From Site-B1 sp963827785 (GTDB taxonomy: Bacteria > Bacteroidota > Bacteroidia > Flavobacteriales > Flavobacteriaceae): 64,000 nt of DNA. The notes below the pieces were generated by a model. That model worked only from the letters and a program-made list of their open reading frames with translations, did no database searches and was not told the origin of the DNA. The stretch is from NCBI GenBank assembly GCA_963827785.1, contig CAWHCT010000018.1:186001-250000 (forward strand), given 5' to 3'. The position numbers were made by a program, and so were the translations under genes. Below are positions 28,362 to 38,016 of this stretch, one piece after another (position 1 is the first letter of the stretch; each line of letters opens with the position of its first letter).

Positions 28362-29030
28362 ATGCAAAACATTAAAATGTTAATGATAGATGATCATCCT
28401 ATGATAATTGAGGGTTATCAAAATACGATCTTATCTACTAAAACGCACAAACAGGAGTTTGATATTGATATAGCTTCTACCTGTGACATGGCTTTAGAGT
28501 ACATTCACAATTCATTAAACAGTAAACCTTATGATATCCTTTTTGTAGATATAAAAATTCCGCCTTCGTCTGATGGATTGATAACTTCGGGTGAAGATCT
28601 GGCCAAATATGCAAGAAAAATGCTGCCTAAAGCCAAGATAATAATTTTAACCATGTATAACGAGTCCTATCGAATTCATAATATTTTAAAGACAATAAAT
28701 CCTGAAGGGCTACTTATAAAAAGTGATTTAACCTCCAGCGAGTTGTCAAGCGCATTCTTGAATATTTTAGAGAATCCTCCATATTATAGCAGTACAGTAA
28801 ATAATTTTTTAAGAAAGACCATTACTACCGATATTTTTGTGGATGAAAAGAACAGAAAAATACTTCATTTGTTATCCCAGGGAGTGAAAACCAAGAATCT
28901 TGCAGAACATGTTGGACTGTCTTTAAGTGCAGTTGAAAAACGAAAAAAACAACTCAAAGAATTGTTTTCTGTTGAGGATGGACAGGACGAAACCTTATTA
29001 AAAGAAGCAAGAAACAAAGGGTTTTTGTAG
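28362..29030 (+). CDS. NarL-like response regulator
   Basis: The 222-residue protein has a receiver domain with the acidic pair D10-D11 (MIDDHPMI), the phospho-acceptor D63 (ILFVDIKIPP) and a lysine in LLIKSDL. The C-terminal helix-turn-helix (about 155-215; ILHLLSQGVKTKNLAEHVGL, then SLSAVEKRKKQLKELF) is LuxR-like. It pairs with the TPR kinase just upstream and is typical of Flavobacteria HisKA_3 systems. Targets are unknown; the neighbouring 52-aa lipoprotein gene is a candidate, but there is no sequence evidence. Confidence 0.88.
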   Translation: MQNIKMLMIDDHPMIIEGYQNTILSTKTHKQEFDIDIASTCDMALEYIHNSLNSKPYDILFVDIKIPPSSDGLITSGEDLAKYARKMLPKAKIIILTMYNESYRIHNILKTINPEGLLIKSDLTSSELSSAFLNILENPPYYSSTVNNFLRKTITTDIFVDEKNRKILHLLSQGVKTKNLAEHVGLSLSAVEKRKKQLKELFSVEDGQDETLLKEARNKGFL

Positions 29031-29229
29031 TTTTTTTAAAAAAATCATTGTTTTATCAGGTGTTTTGCCGTCTCAAAACCCTTGTTGTCATTGATAAGTG
29101 AACGGCTTCCGCATAAATTTTGAGGTTTTACCACAGCATTTTTAAATACATAAGACTTACTTTTGTATGAATCAACAGTACGATTGATTAATCCTCATTA
29201 TTAATTGTTGATTAATAGCAACCCTCATG

Positions 29230-29277
29230 GCCCTATGATTGATAAGCACTAAACTTGTAATCATGGGGCTTTTTTTG
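29230..29277. terminator. Convergent-region terminator
   Basis: The stem GGCCCTATGATT/AATCATGGGGC has an 18-nt internal loop region followed by TTTTTTT on the plus strand. It lies between the response regulator and the oppositely oriented DUF456 gene. Confidence 0.7.
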
Positions 29278-29280
29278 TTT

Positions 29281-29790
29281 CTAAAAGGTGAAGAATTCAG
29301 CTTTATATTCCCAGAATGTTGAAATAAAGAAACCCAGATAAATAACGGCAACCATAAATTTTAAAAATGTACCTGTTAAGAAGCCTAAAAAAGATCCGAA
29401 TGCAGCTTTCATGGCATCTTTTGATTCTGCTTTATTGATCAATTCGCCAATTAATGCTCCTAGAAATGGCCAGATAACAATACCAAATATTCCAAGAACA
29501 GGAAAGAAGATCGCTACTAATAAACCGATGGTTGTTCCCAGCATTCCGGCTTTGGTCCCTCCAAATTTTTTGGTGCCTACAACTGGTATGATGTAATCTA
29601 ACGCAAAAACGATCAAGGCTACGGCCAGAGTAATACCTAAAAACAACCAGTCATCCTGCACGGTTTTGGTAAGATATAGCAACAGTAAACCTATCCAGCT
29701 TAATGGTGGTCCTGGCAAAACAGGTAAAAAACTGCCTATAATACCAATAAGCATAAATAAAAACCCAGCAATTAATAAAAATATGTCCAT
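29281..29790 (-). CDS. DUF456 domain-containing membrane protein
   Basis: The 169-residue integral membrane protein has the DUF456 pattern: GIIGSFLPVLPGPPLSWIGL near the N-terminus, an alanine/valine helix ending ALDYIIPVVGTKKFGGTKAG, then a glycine-rich double helix (IGLLVAIFFPVLGIFGIVIW, FLGALIGEL). About five to six helices are predicted. Function is unknown. It is monocistronic on the minus strand. Confidence 0.9.
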   Translation of the reverse strand: MDIFLLIAGFLFMLIGIIGSFLPVLPGPPLSWIGLLLLYLTKTVQDDWLFLGITLAVALIVFALDYIIPVVGTKKFGGTKAGMLGTTIGLLVAIFFPVLGIFGIVIWPFLGALIGELINKAESKDAMKAAFGSFLGFLTGTFLKFMVAVIYLGFFISTFWEYKAEFFTF

Positions 29791-29894
29791 GAATAGAAAT
29801 TAAATACAGATATATGACTAAGATACTATAAGTTTGTTACAGAATTGATCAGGATATGAATCAAATTATTTGTAATTTTCATTGTCCATTTTTT

Positions 29895-30377
29895 ATGAAA
29901 ATGAAGAACTTTCTAATTGTTATTATTTGTTTAATTCTTTTCTCATGCAACTATTTTGATGTTAAGAAAACCTCAACTGAAGCAATCTTAGAAGAAGAGT
30001 TAAAATCAGTTAGCTTGAATGAAGTAGATGTATATCCTGCCTTTGCTGCGTGCGACTCGTCATCAACCATTCAAGAACGAAAATATTGTTTTGAAAACAC
30101 CTTGATAAGTCAAATACGAAAAACTCTGACACAGGAAAAAATGATAGTTACAACAGATCTCACCGATACTATCGTTATTGATTTTAAATTATCGGATAAA
30201 GGAGAGATCTCAATTTTAAATTTAAAAATCAATAAGAAAACACTAGAAGCTTTGCCGAATATTACGAATCAAATAAAGACAGCAATAGATTCCTTACCAA
30301 AAATATATCCTGCAATTAAGAGAGGACAACTGGTTACTACTCAATTCAAATTGCCCGTAATTATAAATTCAGATTAA
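29895..30377 (+). CDS. Lipoprotein with TonB C-terminal-like domain
   Basis: I start at the ATG at 29895 because it opens a lipoprotein signal (MKMKNFLIVIICLILFSC). The mature 140 residues contain the pattern VDVYPAFAACDSSSTIQERK followed by a CFENTLISQIRK helix and a strand pair around VIDFKLSDKGEISILNLKI. This matches the C-terminal domain found in many Bacteroidota TonB-like proteins (PVFPGC...ERxxCF). No transmembrane TonB anchor is present, so it is not a standard energy transducer. Confidence 0.6.
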   Translation: MKMKNFLIVIICLILFSCNYFDVKKTSTEAILEEELKSVSLNEVDVYPAFAACDSSSTIQERKYCFENTLISQIRKTLTQEKMIVTTDLTDTIVIDFKLSDKGEISILNLKINKKTLEALPNITNQIKTAIDSLPKIYPAIKRGQLVTTQFKLPVIINSD

Positions 30378-31108
30378 AACCTGATGGCTAGTTTTTGAAG
30401 AAACCTTAAGATCTCAACGTACAACCAGATTAGAGATACTAAAAGTCCCCAGGTTGCCAACCATTCTTTATATTTCGGGGCTTTATTTTTTTGCCTTTCA
30501 ATAAAATCAAAATCCAGAAGGAGTGTAAAGGAGGCAACTATTGCAGCCACTACGTTAAATCCAATGGCTATCCATGAAGTTCCCCAAATAAATGGATTGT
30601 GGATCCCAAAAAAACTTAATATCCAGGAGACAATATAAATAACAAAAATACTGGCAGCAGCAGTAACAATTACAGTTCTAAGTCTTTTAGTAACCACTAT
30701 TATTCTAGTTTGGTATAGCAATAACATCGTGAAAAAAGTAATGACTGTTACGCCAACAGCCTGATAAGGCAAATCAGGAAATTTTACATGTGCGTAGGAA
30801 CTGAATCCACCCAGAAAAAATCCTTTTGCAATGGCATAAAGTGGCACTAAAAAGTGAGCCCAGTGATTTCGAACAGAAATTAATATACTAATTACAATTG
30901 CTGCTAACATACCACCTAAAGTAAACCACTTTACAGGTGTTCCCTCCGAATGGATTTTCCAAACAAATGCTATAATTGCCGTAATAATCGCCAGTAAAAA
31001 AAGTGATTTAATAATGATGCCGTGAACCGACATTCTTGCAGATGATTTTTCAGAATCGCCCCAAAAATAATTGTTAAAAGCTGGATTGGAGGTTTTGTAT
31101 AGATTCAC
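30374..31108 (-). CDS. Bax inhibitor-1/YccA family membrane protein
   Basis: The 244-residue protein has seven predicted helices and an N-terminal segment NPAFNNYFWGDS typical of the Bacteroidota Bax1-I family. The C-terminal acidic region (LLLDFDFIE before the final helices) contains the aspartates linked to pH-sensitive calcium leak in this family. The start is GTG at 31106-31108 and overlaps the stop of the upstream gene (TAGTG), so the two are translationally coupled. Physiological role in bacteria is unclear. Confidence 0.88.
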   Translation of the reverse strand: MNLYKTSNPAFNNYFWGDSEKSSARMSVHGIIIKSLFLLAIITAIIAFVWKIHSEGTPVKWFTLGGMLAAIVISILISVRNHWAHFLVPLYAIAKGFFLGGFSSYAHVKFPDLPYQAVGVTVITFFTMLLLYQTRIIVVTKRLRTVIVTAAASIFVIYIVSWILSFFGIHNPFIWGTSWIAIGFNVVAAIVASFTLLLDFDFIERQKNKAPKYKEWLATWGLLVSLIWLYVEILRFLQKLAIRF

Positions 31109-31977
31109 TACAAGTTGAATTTATATCCTAAAGCAATATTGGTTGAAAAATTCCCTTGATTGTCCAATGACAATGCAAAAAGTTCATTGTAGTAAAGTGT
31201 TATAAAACTGTTTTCGCTTATTTTGATATCTGCTCCAAGACCAAAAATAACCGGAGCATCAAAAGATGTGGCTGATTTATCTACAGGTTCACCACCTCCT
31301 TCAGGTGTATTGGTTGATTTTGAAAAACTGAGTGTTACTAGTTTTAAGTTAGCATGCAAATTAAACTTTTCAGTATAGATAAATCTGAATCTGTAACCCA
31401 AAGCTATTTCTGTGGTCGAGTATTTAAGTTCATCACTTTCCAGTACATGTGTCAACTGAAAAAACGCGCCATGTCGTTTGGCTATGTTATCATCAAATAA
31501 TTCCAATTCTGCTCCAAAAAGTGGTGTGGTTACATTATCAGGATTTTCCACAAAAGGATTATTGGTTATTCCGCCAAAGACACCCAATCTGGATTTAAGT
31601 TTTATTTTATTTTCAGAATATGCATAATTACTGTCTACACTCGCATTATAGCTATTGATAAAATTCCTAAGACTTGGTAAAGTAAGTTTTACTTCCTTTG
31701 AACTAATTTCAGAATTACCTGTTAGCTTTTGCAGTGTTTTAATGTATTCCTCTTGATAAGACCCGTTATCAGATTTAGTGTTTGTCAACTCTTCAATTTT
31801 GTCTTCTTTTTCAGCAAAATATATATATTTCCCATCAATGATATTCCATAATAAATCTATGGAGCCATTAACCTCCGTTTTTAACTGGTATGTTTTACCG
31901 TTTACTGTATGATCCTTTTGAGAAAAAGCGCTTGAAAATGTGTAAAAAAGCAGTAAGATTAAGACGAGTTTTTTCAT
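31108..31977 (-). CDS. Outer-membrane/periplasmic protein with beta-barrel-like C-terminus
   Basis: The 289-residue protein starts with a signal peptide (MKKLVLILLLFYTFSSAFSQ). The middle third looks helical (KTLQKLTGNSEISSKEVKLT). The second half alternates hydrophobic and polar residues in strand pattern (LGVFGGITNNPFVENP, ITLYYNELFALSLDN) and ends NIALGYKFNL with a C-terminal aromatic-hydrophobic pattern suited to an outer-membrane barrel. No known family is clear. It is coupled to the Bax inhibitor-like gene by a one-base overlap. Confidence 0.6.
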   Translation of the reverse strand: MKKLVLILLLFYTFSSAFSQKDHTVNGKTYQLKTEVNGSIDLLWNIIDGKYIYFAEKEDKIEELTNTKSDNGSYQEEYIKTLQKLTGNSEISSKEVKLTLPSLRNFINSYNASVDSNYAYSENKIKLKSRLGVFGGITNNPFVENPDNVTTPLFGAELELFDDNIAKRHGAFFQLTHVLESDELKYSTTEIALGYRFRFIYTEKFNLHANLKLVTLSFSKSTNTPEGGGEPVDKSATSFDAPVIFGLGADIKISENSFITLYYNELFALSLDNQGNFSTNIALGYKFNL

Positions 31978-32034
31978 TCTTGTTTGGGTATGTGGTTTAT
32001 TGATTGTTAAAAATAAGAAATATTATACAACTCG

Positions 32035-33180
32035 CTATTTTTTATAGTAATTACCTTTCCATTTATAACCGCTAAAAATTGATAGTGTTGCAATATAAAC
32101 ACTAAAGAACGGATATATAAAACTGCTTAATAAATAAGTTGACAGATATTCTTCCTGATCTAAAAAGCGAGCTGTTTTGTAAATAAGTAAAAAATCTGTA
32201 CTGATTTTGACAACAAATATATATCCCAAAAATTTGGGACTTATAATCCCAATGAAAGCAAACAACAAACAGCAAATTATTGAGGCATTCATAATGAGCA
32301 CTAATAATCCGGTAATCTTTCCAAAATTATTTTTGTAACTGGACGTCTTAGCGGCCCAACGAATGCGTTGTGATATTAAACTCTTTAAATCAGCTTGAGG
32401 TTTGGTTTTTACAATAGCAAGGTCTGTTTTTAAAAAGTGAACATCATTCGGATATTGCTTTATTGCCTTTTCTAATAGGAAAATATCGTCACCACTGGAA
32501 ATATGCATGTTTCCTTCAAACCCTTTTAACTCAATAAAGAGATCTTTTCTATAAGCCATATTGGCACCATTGCATAAAAAGGGTTTTCCTATACCAAAAC
32601 CGCCTATAGTTGAGCCAATAAGGCTTATGAAGTCCAGGGTTTGAAATCGTTTTAAATATGTATCAATTCCAAAATAGCAAACTGGTGCAACAAGCAGCTT
32701 TGTATTGTTTTTCTGAATGAAATTATCAAAACTTTTTAACCAGTATTTGGGCACTATACAATCGGCATCAGTGGTTATTATCCAATCATATTTTGCATTG
32801 GAAACACCTTTATTGATTGCGTCTTTTTTTAGGTGAATATGTTTTAACGTTCAGAATCTAAGATTTTTACTAATTGTTCGATAGGAATTCTCTTGGGACA
32901 AAGTTGTATCCAGAATTTATTAATTATTCAATTGAATCATCATCAGACTCGTCGTTGATCAGGATCACTTCAAATAAATCTTCAGGATAATTCAAACTAA
33001 TAAAGACTTAAGAAGTCCAGGTAAATTTTTGGCTTCATTCTTAAATGGGATTATGACGGTGAAGGATGTTTCTGGTTCTATATCATTTAGATTAAACAGT
33101 TTGATTCTGTCAAAACCTATAATAAAGCTTCCAATAAGAATCAGGTAAGCCATGGTTATAAGAAGTATAATTATACTCAT
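32035..33180 (-). pseudogene. Glycosyltransferase family 2 (processive type), about three frameshifts
   Basis: The gene starts at 33180, overlapping the stop of the upstream flippase-like gene (ATGA). The N-terminus is a membrane helix followed by SFTVIIPFKNEAKNLPGLLK, the GT2 start. Between 32850 and 33010 the frame is lost at about three places, each best explained by a missing base in a short run. Past these the frame continues with the DxD-type ITTDADC, a GDD box (ISSGDDIFLLE) and QRIRW, the acceptor motif of membrane GT2 enzymes. Two to four C-terminal helices follow. Repaired length is about 380 residues. It probably adds sugar to a lipid carrier or cell-wall glycan. Confidence 0.8.
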
Positions 33181-34148
33181 TGGTCATCAGAATTATACCA
33201 GTTAAAATTAAGGACGAAATAACTGCCAAATATACTTGGGAGTACAAAATTCAGCAACCACATAATTGTAATTATGGTTAAAATAGTTAATTCATTCACT
33301 TGCACAAAGGAAAACAGATAGACTGCAACACTGCCTTTTATTATAACATCAAAAATAAAAACAGATGGTATTATAGAGGATAAAAGATACATGCTAGTTA
33401 TAACCACCATGGCATCTGTGTAAGTGAGATTGACACCAAAAATGCATAATAGAAAGTAGAATTGGAATGAAAAGGCCAAATAGCGAATTACGGAATAAAG
33501 GATATTTAAAATGTGAATTCTTACAGAAATTTCTCGAATGTATTCCTTGATTCTCTTTAAAGAAAATCCTTTAATTTTAAATCGATCTTGTTGGAAGCCT
33601 AATATTGTAAATCCAATTAAGATTACTGCAACTAACAGAAGTCTTGATAATTTATAAAACGAGATATCTATGTCATATTTGTTGTAAAAAATCAAAAACC
33701 CAACGATTCCCAAAATAGTAGTGACCGCCATTTGGGCCATATTCCCAAGTAGATTTAATAATAAAATTCGTTTTCTAAACTGCTTTGCGAAATAAATGGC
33801 TTTTGCTCCATATTCGCCAATTCTATTTGGTGTGAAAAGTGAAGCGGTTAAAGCACCTAAACTTTGTTCAACAGATTCCTTCAGATCTATTTTTTTTACG
33901 AAAGACACTAAATTTCGCCATTTGACAATTTCAAAAAACCAATTGAAAAAAGTCAAAAAAAGTATAAAAACTAGATTTTTTGGGCTAAAAACGTCATTTT
34001 TTGATAAAAAATCAATGAAAATTAAAAAATCCAGTTGATCATTATTGGTGAGTTTGTGGTAGATAAAATAAAAGGCTCCTGTTACAATACTTAATTTAAT
34101 AAGGACAAAAAAGAATTGTTTAGTTTTGTAAGATAGGGTCCCAATCAT
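33177..34148 (-). CDS. Lysylphosphatidylglycerol synthase TM region/UPF0104 family protein
   Basis: I prefer the ATG at 34148 (MIGTLSYKTKQFFFVLIKLS); the frame extends to 34178. About eight transmembrane helices are predicted over 323 residues. The family pattern is visible in FNWFFEIVKWRNLV, SLGALTASLFTPNRIGEYGA (the conserved TP-x-R-x-GE-x-G core) and LLLCIFGVNLTYTDA. Members of this flippase-like family move lipids or lipid-linked sugars across the membrane. The overlapping GT2 gene suggests the two act on the same glycolipid. Confidence 0.85.
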   Translation of the reverse strand: MIGTLSYKTKQFFFVLIKLSIVTGAFYFIYHKLTNNDQLDFLIFIDFLSKNDVFSPKNLVFILFLTFFNWFFEIVKWRNLVSFVKKIDLKESVEQSLGALTASLFTPNRIGEYGAKAIYFAKQFRKRILLLNLLGNMAQMAVTTILGIVGFLIFYNKYDIDISFYKLSRLLLVAVILIGFTILGFQQDRFKIKGFSLKRIKEYIREISVRIHILNILYSVIRYLAFSFQFYFLLCIFGVNLTYTDAMVVITSMYLLSSIIPSVFIFDVIIKGSVAVYLFSFVQVNELTILTIITIMWLLNFVLPSIFGSYFVLNFNWYNSDDQ

Positions 34149-34197
34149 TATCAAATTAATTAAGTCTGGCGCCCACAAATTAAAACATTATTGCTAC

Positions 34198-34842
34198 ATG
34201 AACGAATCTTTTATAAAATTAAAGCACATCTTAATTTTAGTATTTGTTGGTTTCATCTTTAACCTAAATTATGGGCAACGTGATATCAATAAATGGAAGA
34301 CTCAAATAGCTTTTGGTTTTAATTATCCGGATGTTGATGGTTTTGTTAAAGGATATGAAGCAAAACCTTTGAATTTTCCGACAATTAATTTAGGTGTTCA
34401 GCATATGTTTAGAAGAAATTTGGGAGCTAAATTAGATTTCGGCTACAATAGATTCTCAAATGTCAATGGTTCACCGGAATTTAAGACAAATTATACAAGG
34501 ATAAACGCTCAATTGGTTTATAATGTCGCAAATGAACTACGATTTTTACCGCCATCTATAGGTATTATGGGCCATATAGGTCCGGGGTTAAGTTTTATTA
34601 AACCATTAGGTAATTATGGAGACAATAAACACTCTTTTTTTAATACCTTGGCTGGACTGGAATTACATTACAGGGTTGCCGAAACTGTTTCGGTCTTTAC
34701 CGATGCATCTTATGTAATTAACTTTTCCAAGGATAAAACATATAATCCAATATCTGAAGGGTATGGGACGTTTAATAATAACTTGTTTACCATTACATTG
34801 GGCGTATCAGTATCATTAAGCGGTTGTCAATATTGTGACTAA
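34198..34842 (+). CDS. Outer-membrane beta-barrel protein
   Basis: The 214-residue protein has a signal peptide (HILILVFVGFIFNLNYG, Q) and a barrel body of alternating strands: WKTQIAFGFNYPDVDGF, NLGAKLDFGYNRFSNV, and FTITLGVSVSLSG near the end. It resembles small OmpA-like/OmpW-type barrels of Bacteroidota without the peptidoglycan-binding domain. It ends C-Q-Y-C-D. The stop overlaps the start of ruvC (TAATG), so the genes are coupled. Divergent to the flippase gene with a short promoter region. Confidence 0.75.
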   Translation: MNESFIKLKHILILVFVGFIFNLNYGQRDINKWKTQIAFGFNYPDVDGFVKGYEAKPLNFPTINLGVQHMFRRNLGAKLDFGYNRFSNVNGSPEFKTNYTRINAQLVYNVANELRFLPPSIGIMGHIGPGLSFIKPLGNYGDNKHSFFNTLAGLELHYRVAETVSVFTDASYVINFSKDKTYNPISEGYGTFNNNLFTITLGVSVSLSGCQYCD

Positions 34843-35393
34843 TGAATAAAGAAAAAATCATTTTGGGAATTGATCCGGGAACCACCATTATGGGTTTTGG
34901 GTTAATAAAAGTGATCAATAAAAACATGTCTTTTATTCAGCTTAACGAATTAAATCTTAAAAAGTATGATGATCATTACCTCAAGTTAAAGCTTATTTTT
35001 GAACGAACCATCGAATTAATAGATACCCATCACCCGGATGAAATTGCCATCGAAGCCCCTTTTTATGGTAAAAATGTCCAGAGTATGCTTAAACTTGGCC
35101 GAGCTCAGGGAGTTGCAATGGCAGCAGGATTAAGCAGGCAAATACCAATTACAGAATATCTGCCTAAAAAGATCAAGATGGCCATAACAGGTAATGGTAA
35201 CGCCAGCAAGGAGCAGGTTGCCAAAATGCTTCAGAGTTTACTTAATTTGAAAAGTTTGCCAAAAAATCTGGATGCAACCGATGGATTGGCAGCAGCAGTT
35301 TGCCATTTTTATAATTCGGGTAAGATCACGGGAGATAAAAATTATTCAGGATGGTCAAGTTTTGTTAAGCAGAACGAAGATAAGATTAGGTAG
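34842..35393 (+). CDS. ruvC: Crossover junction endodeoxyribonuclease RuvC
   Basis: The 183-residue protein is of normal RuvC length. The catalytic acidic residues are visible: D11 in LGIDPGTTIMGFG, E in IAIEAPFYGKN and the C-terminal DATDGLAAAVCH with two aspartates. It resolves Holliday junctions with RuvAB by symmetric cuts. It overlaps the upstream barrel gene by one base and precedes hemW. Confidence 0.95.
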   Translation: MNKEKIILGIDPGTTIMGFGLIKVINKNMSFIQLNELNLKKYDDHYLKLKLIFERTIELIDTHHPDEIAIEAPFYGKNVQSMLKLGRAQGVAMAAGLSRQIPITEYLPKKIKMAITGNGNASKEQVAKMLQSLLNLKSLPKNLDATDGLAAAVCHFYNSGKITGDKNYSGWSSFVKQNEDKIR

Positions 35394-35514
35394 GCAGTTT
35401 ACAGTTGCAGTATTCAGTAATAATGAGTTGAAGTTTAAATTTTAAGAGATTTATAATAATATTTGTTAGTTATTTAGAATATTAAAAAAACTGCCAACTG
35501 CGACTGAACACTAA

Positions 35515-36639
35515 ATGAGCGGAATCTATATACATATACCTTTTTGCAAGCAGGCTTGTCATTATTGCGACTTTCATTTTTCGACTTCACTTAAGAAGAA
35601 AGATGACATGCTTTCATCATTAAAAACTGAATTGAATTTACGAAAACATGAGCTAGATGATCAAATAGTAGAAACGATCTATTTTGGGGGAGGAACGCCA
35701 AGTTTGTTGTCGGCGGACGAATTAAGAATGTTGATTGATGAGGTTCATAAGAATTACTCAGTTATAGAATATCCGGAAATCACTCTTGAAGCAAATCCGG
35801 ATGATTTAGGTAAAGAACAAATCATCAAACTGGCAAATACTCAAATCAACAGATTAAGTATTGGCATTCAGTCTTTTTTTGAAGATGATTTAAAAAGTAT
35901 GAATCGGGCGCATTCGGCTATAGAAGCCAAGGAATGTTTGGAAAATGCAACGAAATACTTTGACAATATAACTATAGATCTTATTTATGGAATTCCGAAT
36001 ATGAGCCGAGAAAAATGGAAGAAGAATTTAAGAACTGCTTTTAGTTTTGGTGTACCACATATTTCAAGTTATGCCTTAACGGTTGAGGCAAAAACAGCTC
36101 TCGATACTTTTATTAAGCGTGGTAAATATCCGCCTATAGATGATGAGTTAGCCTTGAAGCATTTTGATCTACTTGTTAGTGAAACTGAAACGAAGGGCTT
36201 TGTACATTACGAAATATCTAACTTTGGGAAACCGGATTTTTTCTCCAAGCATAACACAAGTTATTGGCAAGGGAAACCTTATTTAGGAATTGGACCTTCA
36301 GCACATTCATTTAATGGTATTCAACGAAGTTGGAATGTATCTAATAATTCTAAATATATTCAATTTATAAAGAAATATAAACTTCCATCAAAAATTGAAG
36401 AATTATCTAAAAAAGACAGGTTTAATGAATATGTTATGACAGGTTTAAGAACCGTTTGGGGAGTCTCGTTAGATACAATTGAAAATGAATTTGGATGGGA
36501 GTACAAAGAAAGTCTGGAAAAATCATCTGAGAAATTTATAAATGATGGATTGCTTTTTAAAGAAACCCAAATTTTAAAAACAACCAAAAGGGGAAAATTT
36601 TTAGCAGATGGAATAGCCTCTGATTTATTTATGATTTAA
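35515..36639 (+). CDS. hemW: Radical SAM family heme chaperone HemW
   Basis: The 374-residue protein has the radical SAM cluster motif with C11, C15, C18 (IPFCKQACHYCDF) and the HemW-specific YFGGGTPSLL and NRLSIGIQSF. The C-terminal winged-helix-like HemN domain includes SYALTVEAKT and MTGLRTVWGV. HemW binds heme and delivers it to respiratory enzymes; older annotations call it oxygen-independent coproporphyrinogen oxidase. The four-cysteine motif of true HemN is absent. It lies in a forward run from ruvC to mmcQ. Confidence 0.93.
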   Translation: MSGIYIHIPFCKQACHYCDFHFSTSLKKKDDMLSSLKTELNLRKHELDDQIVETIYFGGGTPSLLSADELRMLIDEVHKNYSVIEYPEITLEANPDDLGKEQIIKLANTQINRLSIGIQSFFEDDLKSMNRAHSAIEAKECLENATKYFDNITIDLIYGIPNMSREKWKKNLRTAFSFGVPHISSYALTVEAKTALDTFIKRGKYPPIDDELALKHFDLLVSETETKGFVHYEISNFGKPDFFSKHNTSYWQGKPYLGIGPSAHSFNGIQRSWNVSNNSKYIQFIKKYKLPSKIEELSKKDRFNEYVMTGLRTVWGVSLDTIENEFGWEYKESLEKSSEKFINDGLLFKETQILKTTKRGKFLADGIASDLFMI

Positions 36640-36652
36640 TTATCTTTGAGCT

Positions 36653-37402
36653 ATGATCGCATCAATAAAACTTAATAGTAAAGCATATCAATTCGATTTA
36701 TCTAAACCTATAGATATTTCCATTCCGTTAAAAGCTTCAAAATCCAATGTAAATGCATGGTACATAAAAGAACCTAGAATTGAACCCGAGGAATTTGAGG
36801 GATTTACTGCGGCTGTTGCTGAAGGGGCATCCATTAATTTCAATAATATTTTTTTTAATCCACATGGTCATGGAACCCATACAGAGTGTGTTGGACACAT
36901 CACAGAAAAAGTGCATTCTGTAAATAAGAATTTGAACCAGTATTTCTTTTTAGCTGAACTTATAACTGTTGCTCCAACAATTCAAGATGGGGATTTTGTG
37001 ATCTCTAAAAAGCAATTGCAATTTGCATTAGGCAACAAAAAAAGAGATGCCATAGTTATAAGAACTCTGCCAAATACCAGGGAAAAGCTATCCAAACAAT
37101 ATTCTTATTCTAATCCACCATATTTATTGGAAGAGGCAGCTATTTATTTAAAAGAAAAAGAAATTAAACATTTGCTTATTGACCTGCCAAGTGTGGATAG
37201 AGAGAAAGATGAAGGTGTGTTATTGGCTCATAATGCCTTTTGGAATACTAGAGGCAAACTCCGTTTAGACGCGACCATAACAGAGTTGATCTTTGTGCCT
37301 AATAATGTGGATGACGGAAGCTATTTACTGGATATTCAAATGGCTCCTTTTGAAAATGATGCTTCGCCAAGCAGACCTGTTTTATATAAATTAGAAGATT
37401 AG
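36653..37402 (+). CDS. Cyclase family protein (kynurenine formamidase-like)
   Basis: The 249-residue protein has the metal-binding motif HGHGTHTE (H71, H73, H76 and E78), the KynB/cyclase family's HxGTHxD/E signature, and a C-terminal segment HLLIDLPSVDREKDEG with the second catalytic region. Members hydrolyse amides such as N-formylkynurenine or act on other cyclic amides. Starts 13 bp after hemW; the next gene follows 5 bp after its stop, so all belong to one transcript. Confidence 0.85.
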   Translation: MIASIKLNSKAYQFDLSKPIDISIPLKASKSNVNAWYIKEPRIEPEEFEGFTAAVAEGASINFNNIFFNPHGHGTHTECVGHITEKVHSVNKNLNQYFFLAELITVAPTIQDGDFVISKKQLQFALGNKKRDAIVIRTLPNTREKLSKQYSYSNPPYLLEEAAIYLKEKEIKHLLIDLPSVDREKDEGVLLAHNAFWNTRGKLRLDATITELIFVPNNVDDGSYLLDIQMAPFENDASPSRPVLYKLED

Positions 37403-37407
37403 TTACT

Positions 37408-38016
37408 ATGGAAGCCTTTCTAGGAATAATTATTGGCGTTTTAGTAAGTTTGGGCGTTGTTACATATTTTAGGTCCATCAAAAAGAAGCAACTGGTAAAT
37501 TCGCAGTCAATTTTATTGCTAGATAAAATTAAAACGGTATGCAAGTTTATTACGGTAGAAGGAGATTTTGCTGAGATCTATCATTATGAGGATGTCAAAG
37601 AGCGCTTTTTAAAATTGGTTATCAGTAAAAAGAAAGCTTTGGTGGTTATCAATGCCAAGGCCCATGTCGGATATGATCTGTCAAAAATTGAATTGGAAGC
37701 GGATAAGGATAATAAAAAGATTGTGCTGAAACATTTTCCACAACCTGAGGTGTTATCAATTGAAACCGATTTAAATTATTATGACAAGAAAGAAGGCTAT
37801 TTCAACAAGTTCGAAGCATCAAGTTTGACAGAATTAAATAAGGAAGCAAAAAAACACATTCAGGAAAAAATACCGGAGAGTGGTTTGATCCAAATTGCAC
37901 AAAAGGAAGCTTTGGAAACCATATTATTGATTGAAACCATTGTTGAGACCATTGGCTGGAAATTGGATTATTCTGCTCTAAAAATTGAAAGTGAGATACC
38001 TAAAAAACTAAAATGA
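37408..38016 (+). CDS. DUF4230 domain-containing membrane-anchored protein
   Basis: The 202-residue protein has one N-terminal helix (MEAFLGIIIGVLVSLGVVTY) and a DUF4230 domain: KIKTVCKFITVEGDFAEIYH, then ALVVINAKAHVGYDLSKIEL and a C-terminal helix ending in a conserved GWKLDY. Function is unknown. Its last bases overlap the next start (ATGA). Co-transcribed with the cyclase family gene. Confidence 0.85.
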   Translation: MEAFLGIIIGVLVSLGVVTYFRSIKKKQLVNSQSILLLDKIKTVCKFITVEGDFAEIYHYEDVKERFLKLVISKKKALVVINAKAHVGYDLSKIELEADKDNKKIVLKHFPQPEVLSIETDLNYYDKKEGYFNKFEASSLTELNKEAKKHIQEKIPESGLIQIAQKEALETILLIETIVETIGWKLDYSALKIESEIPKKLK

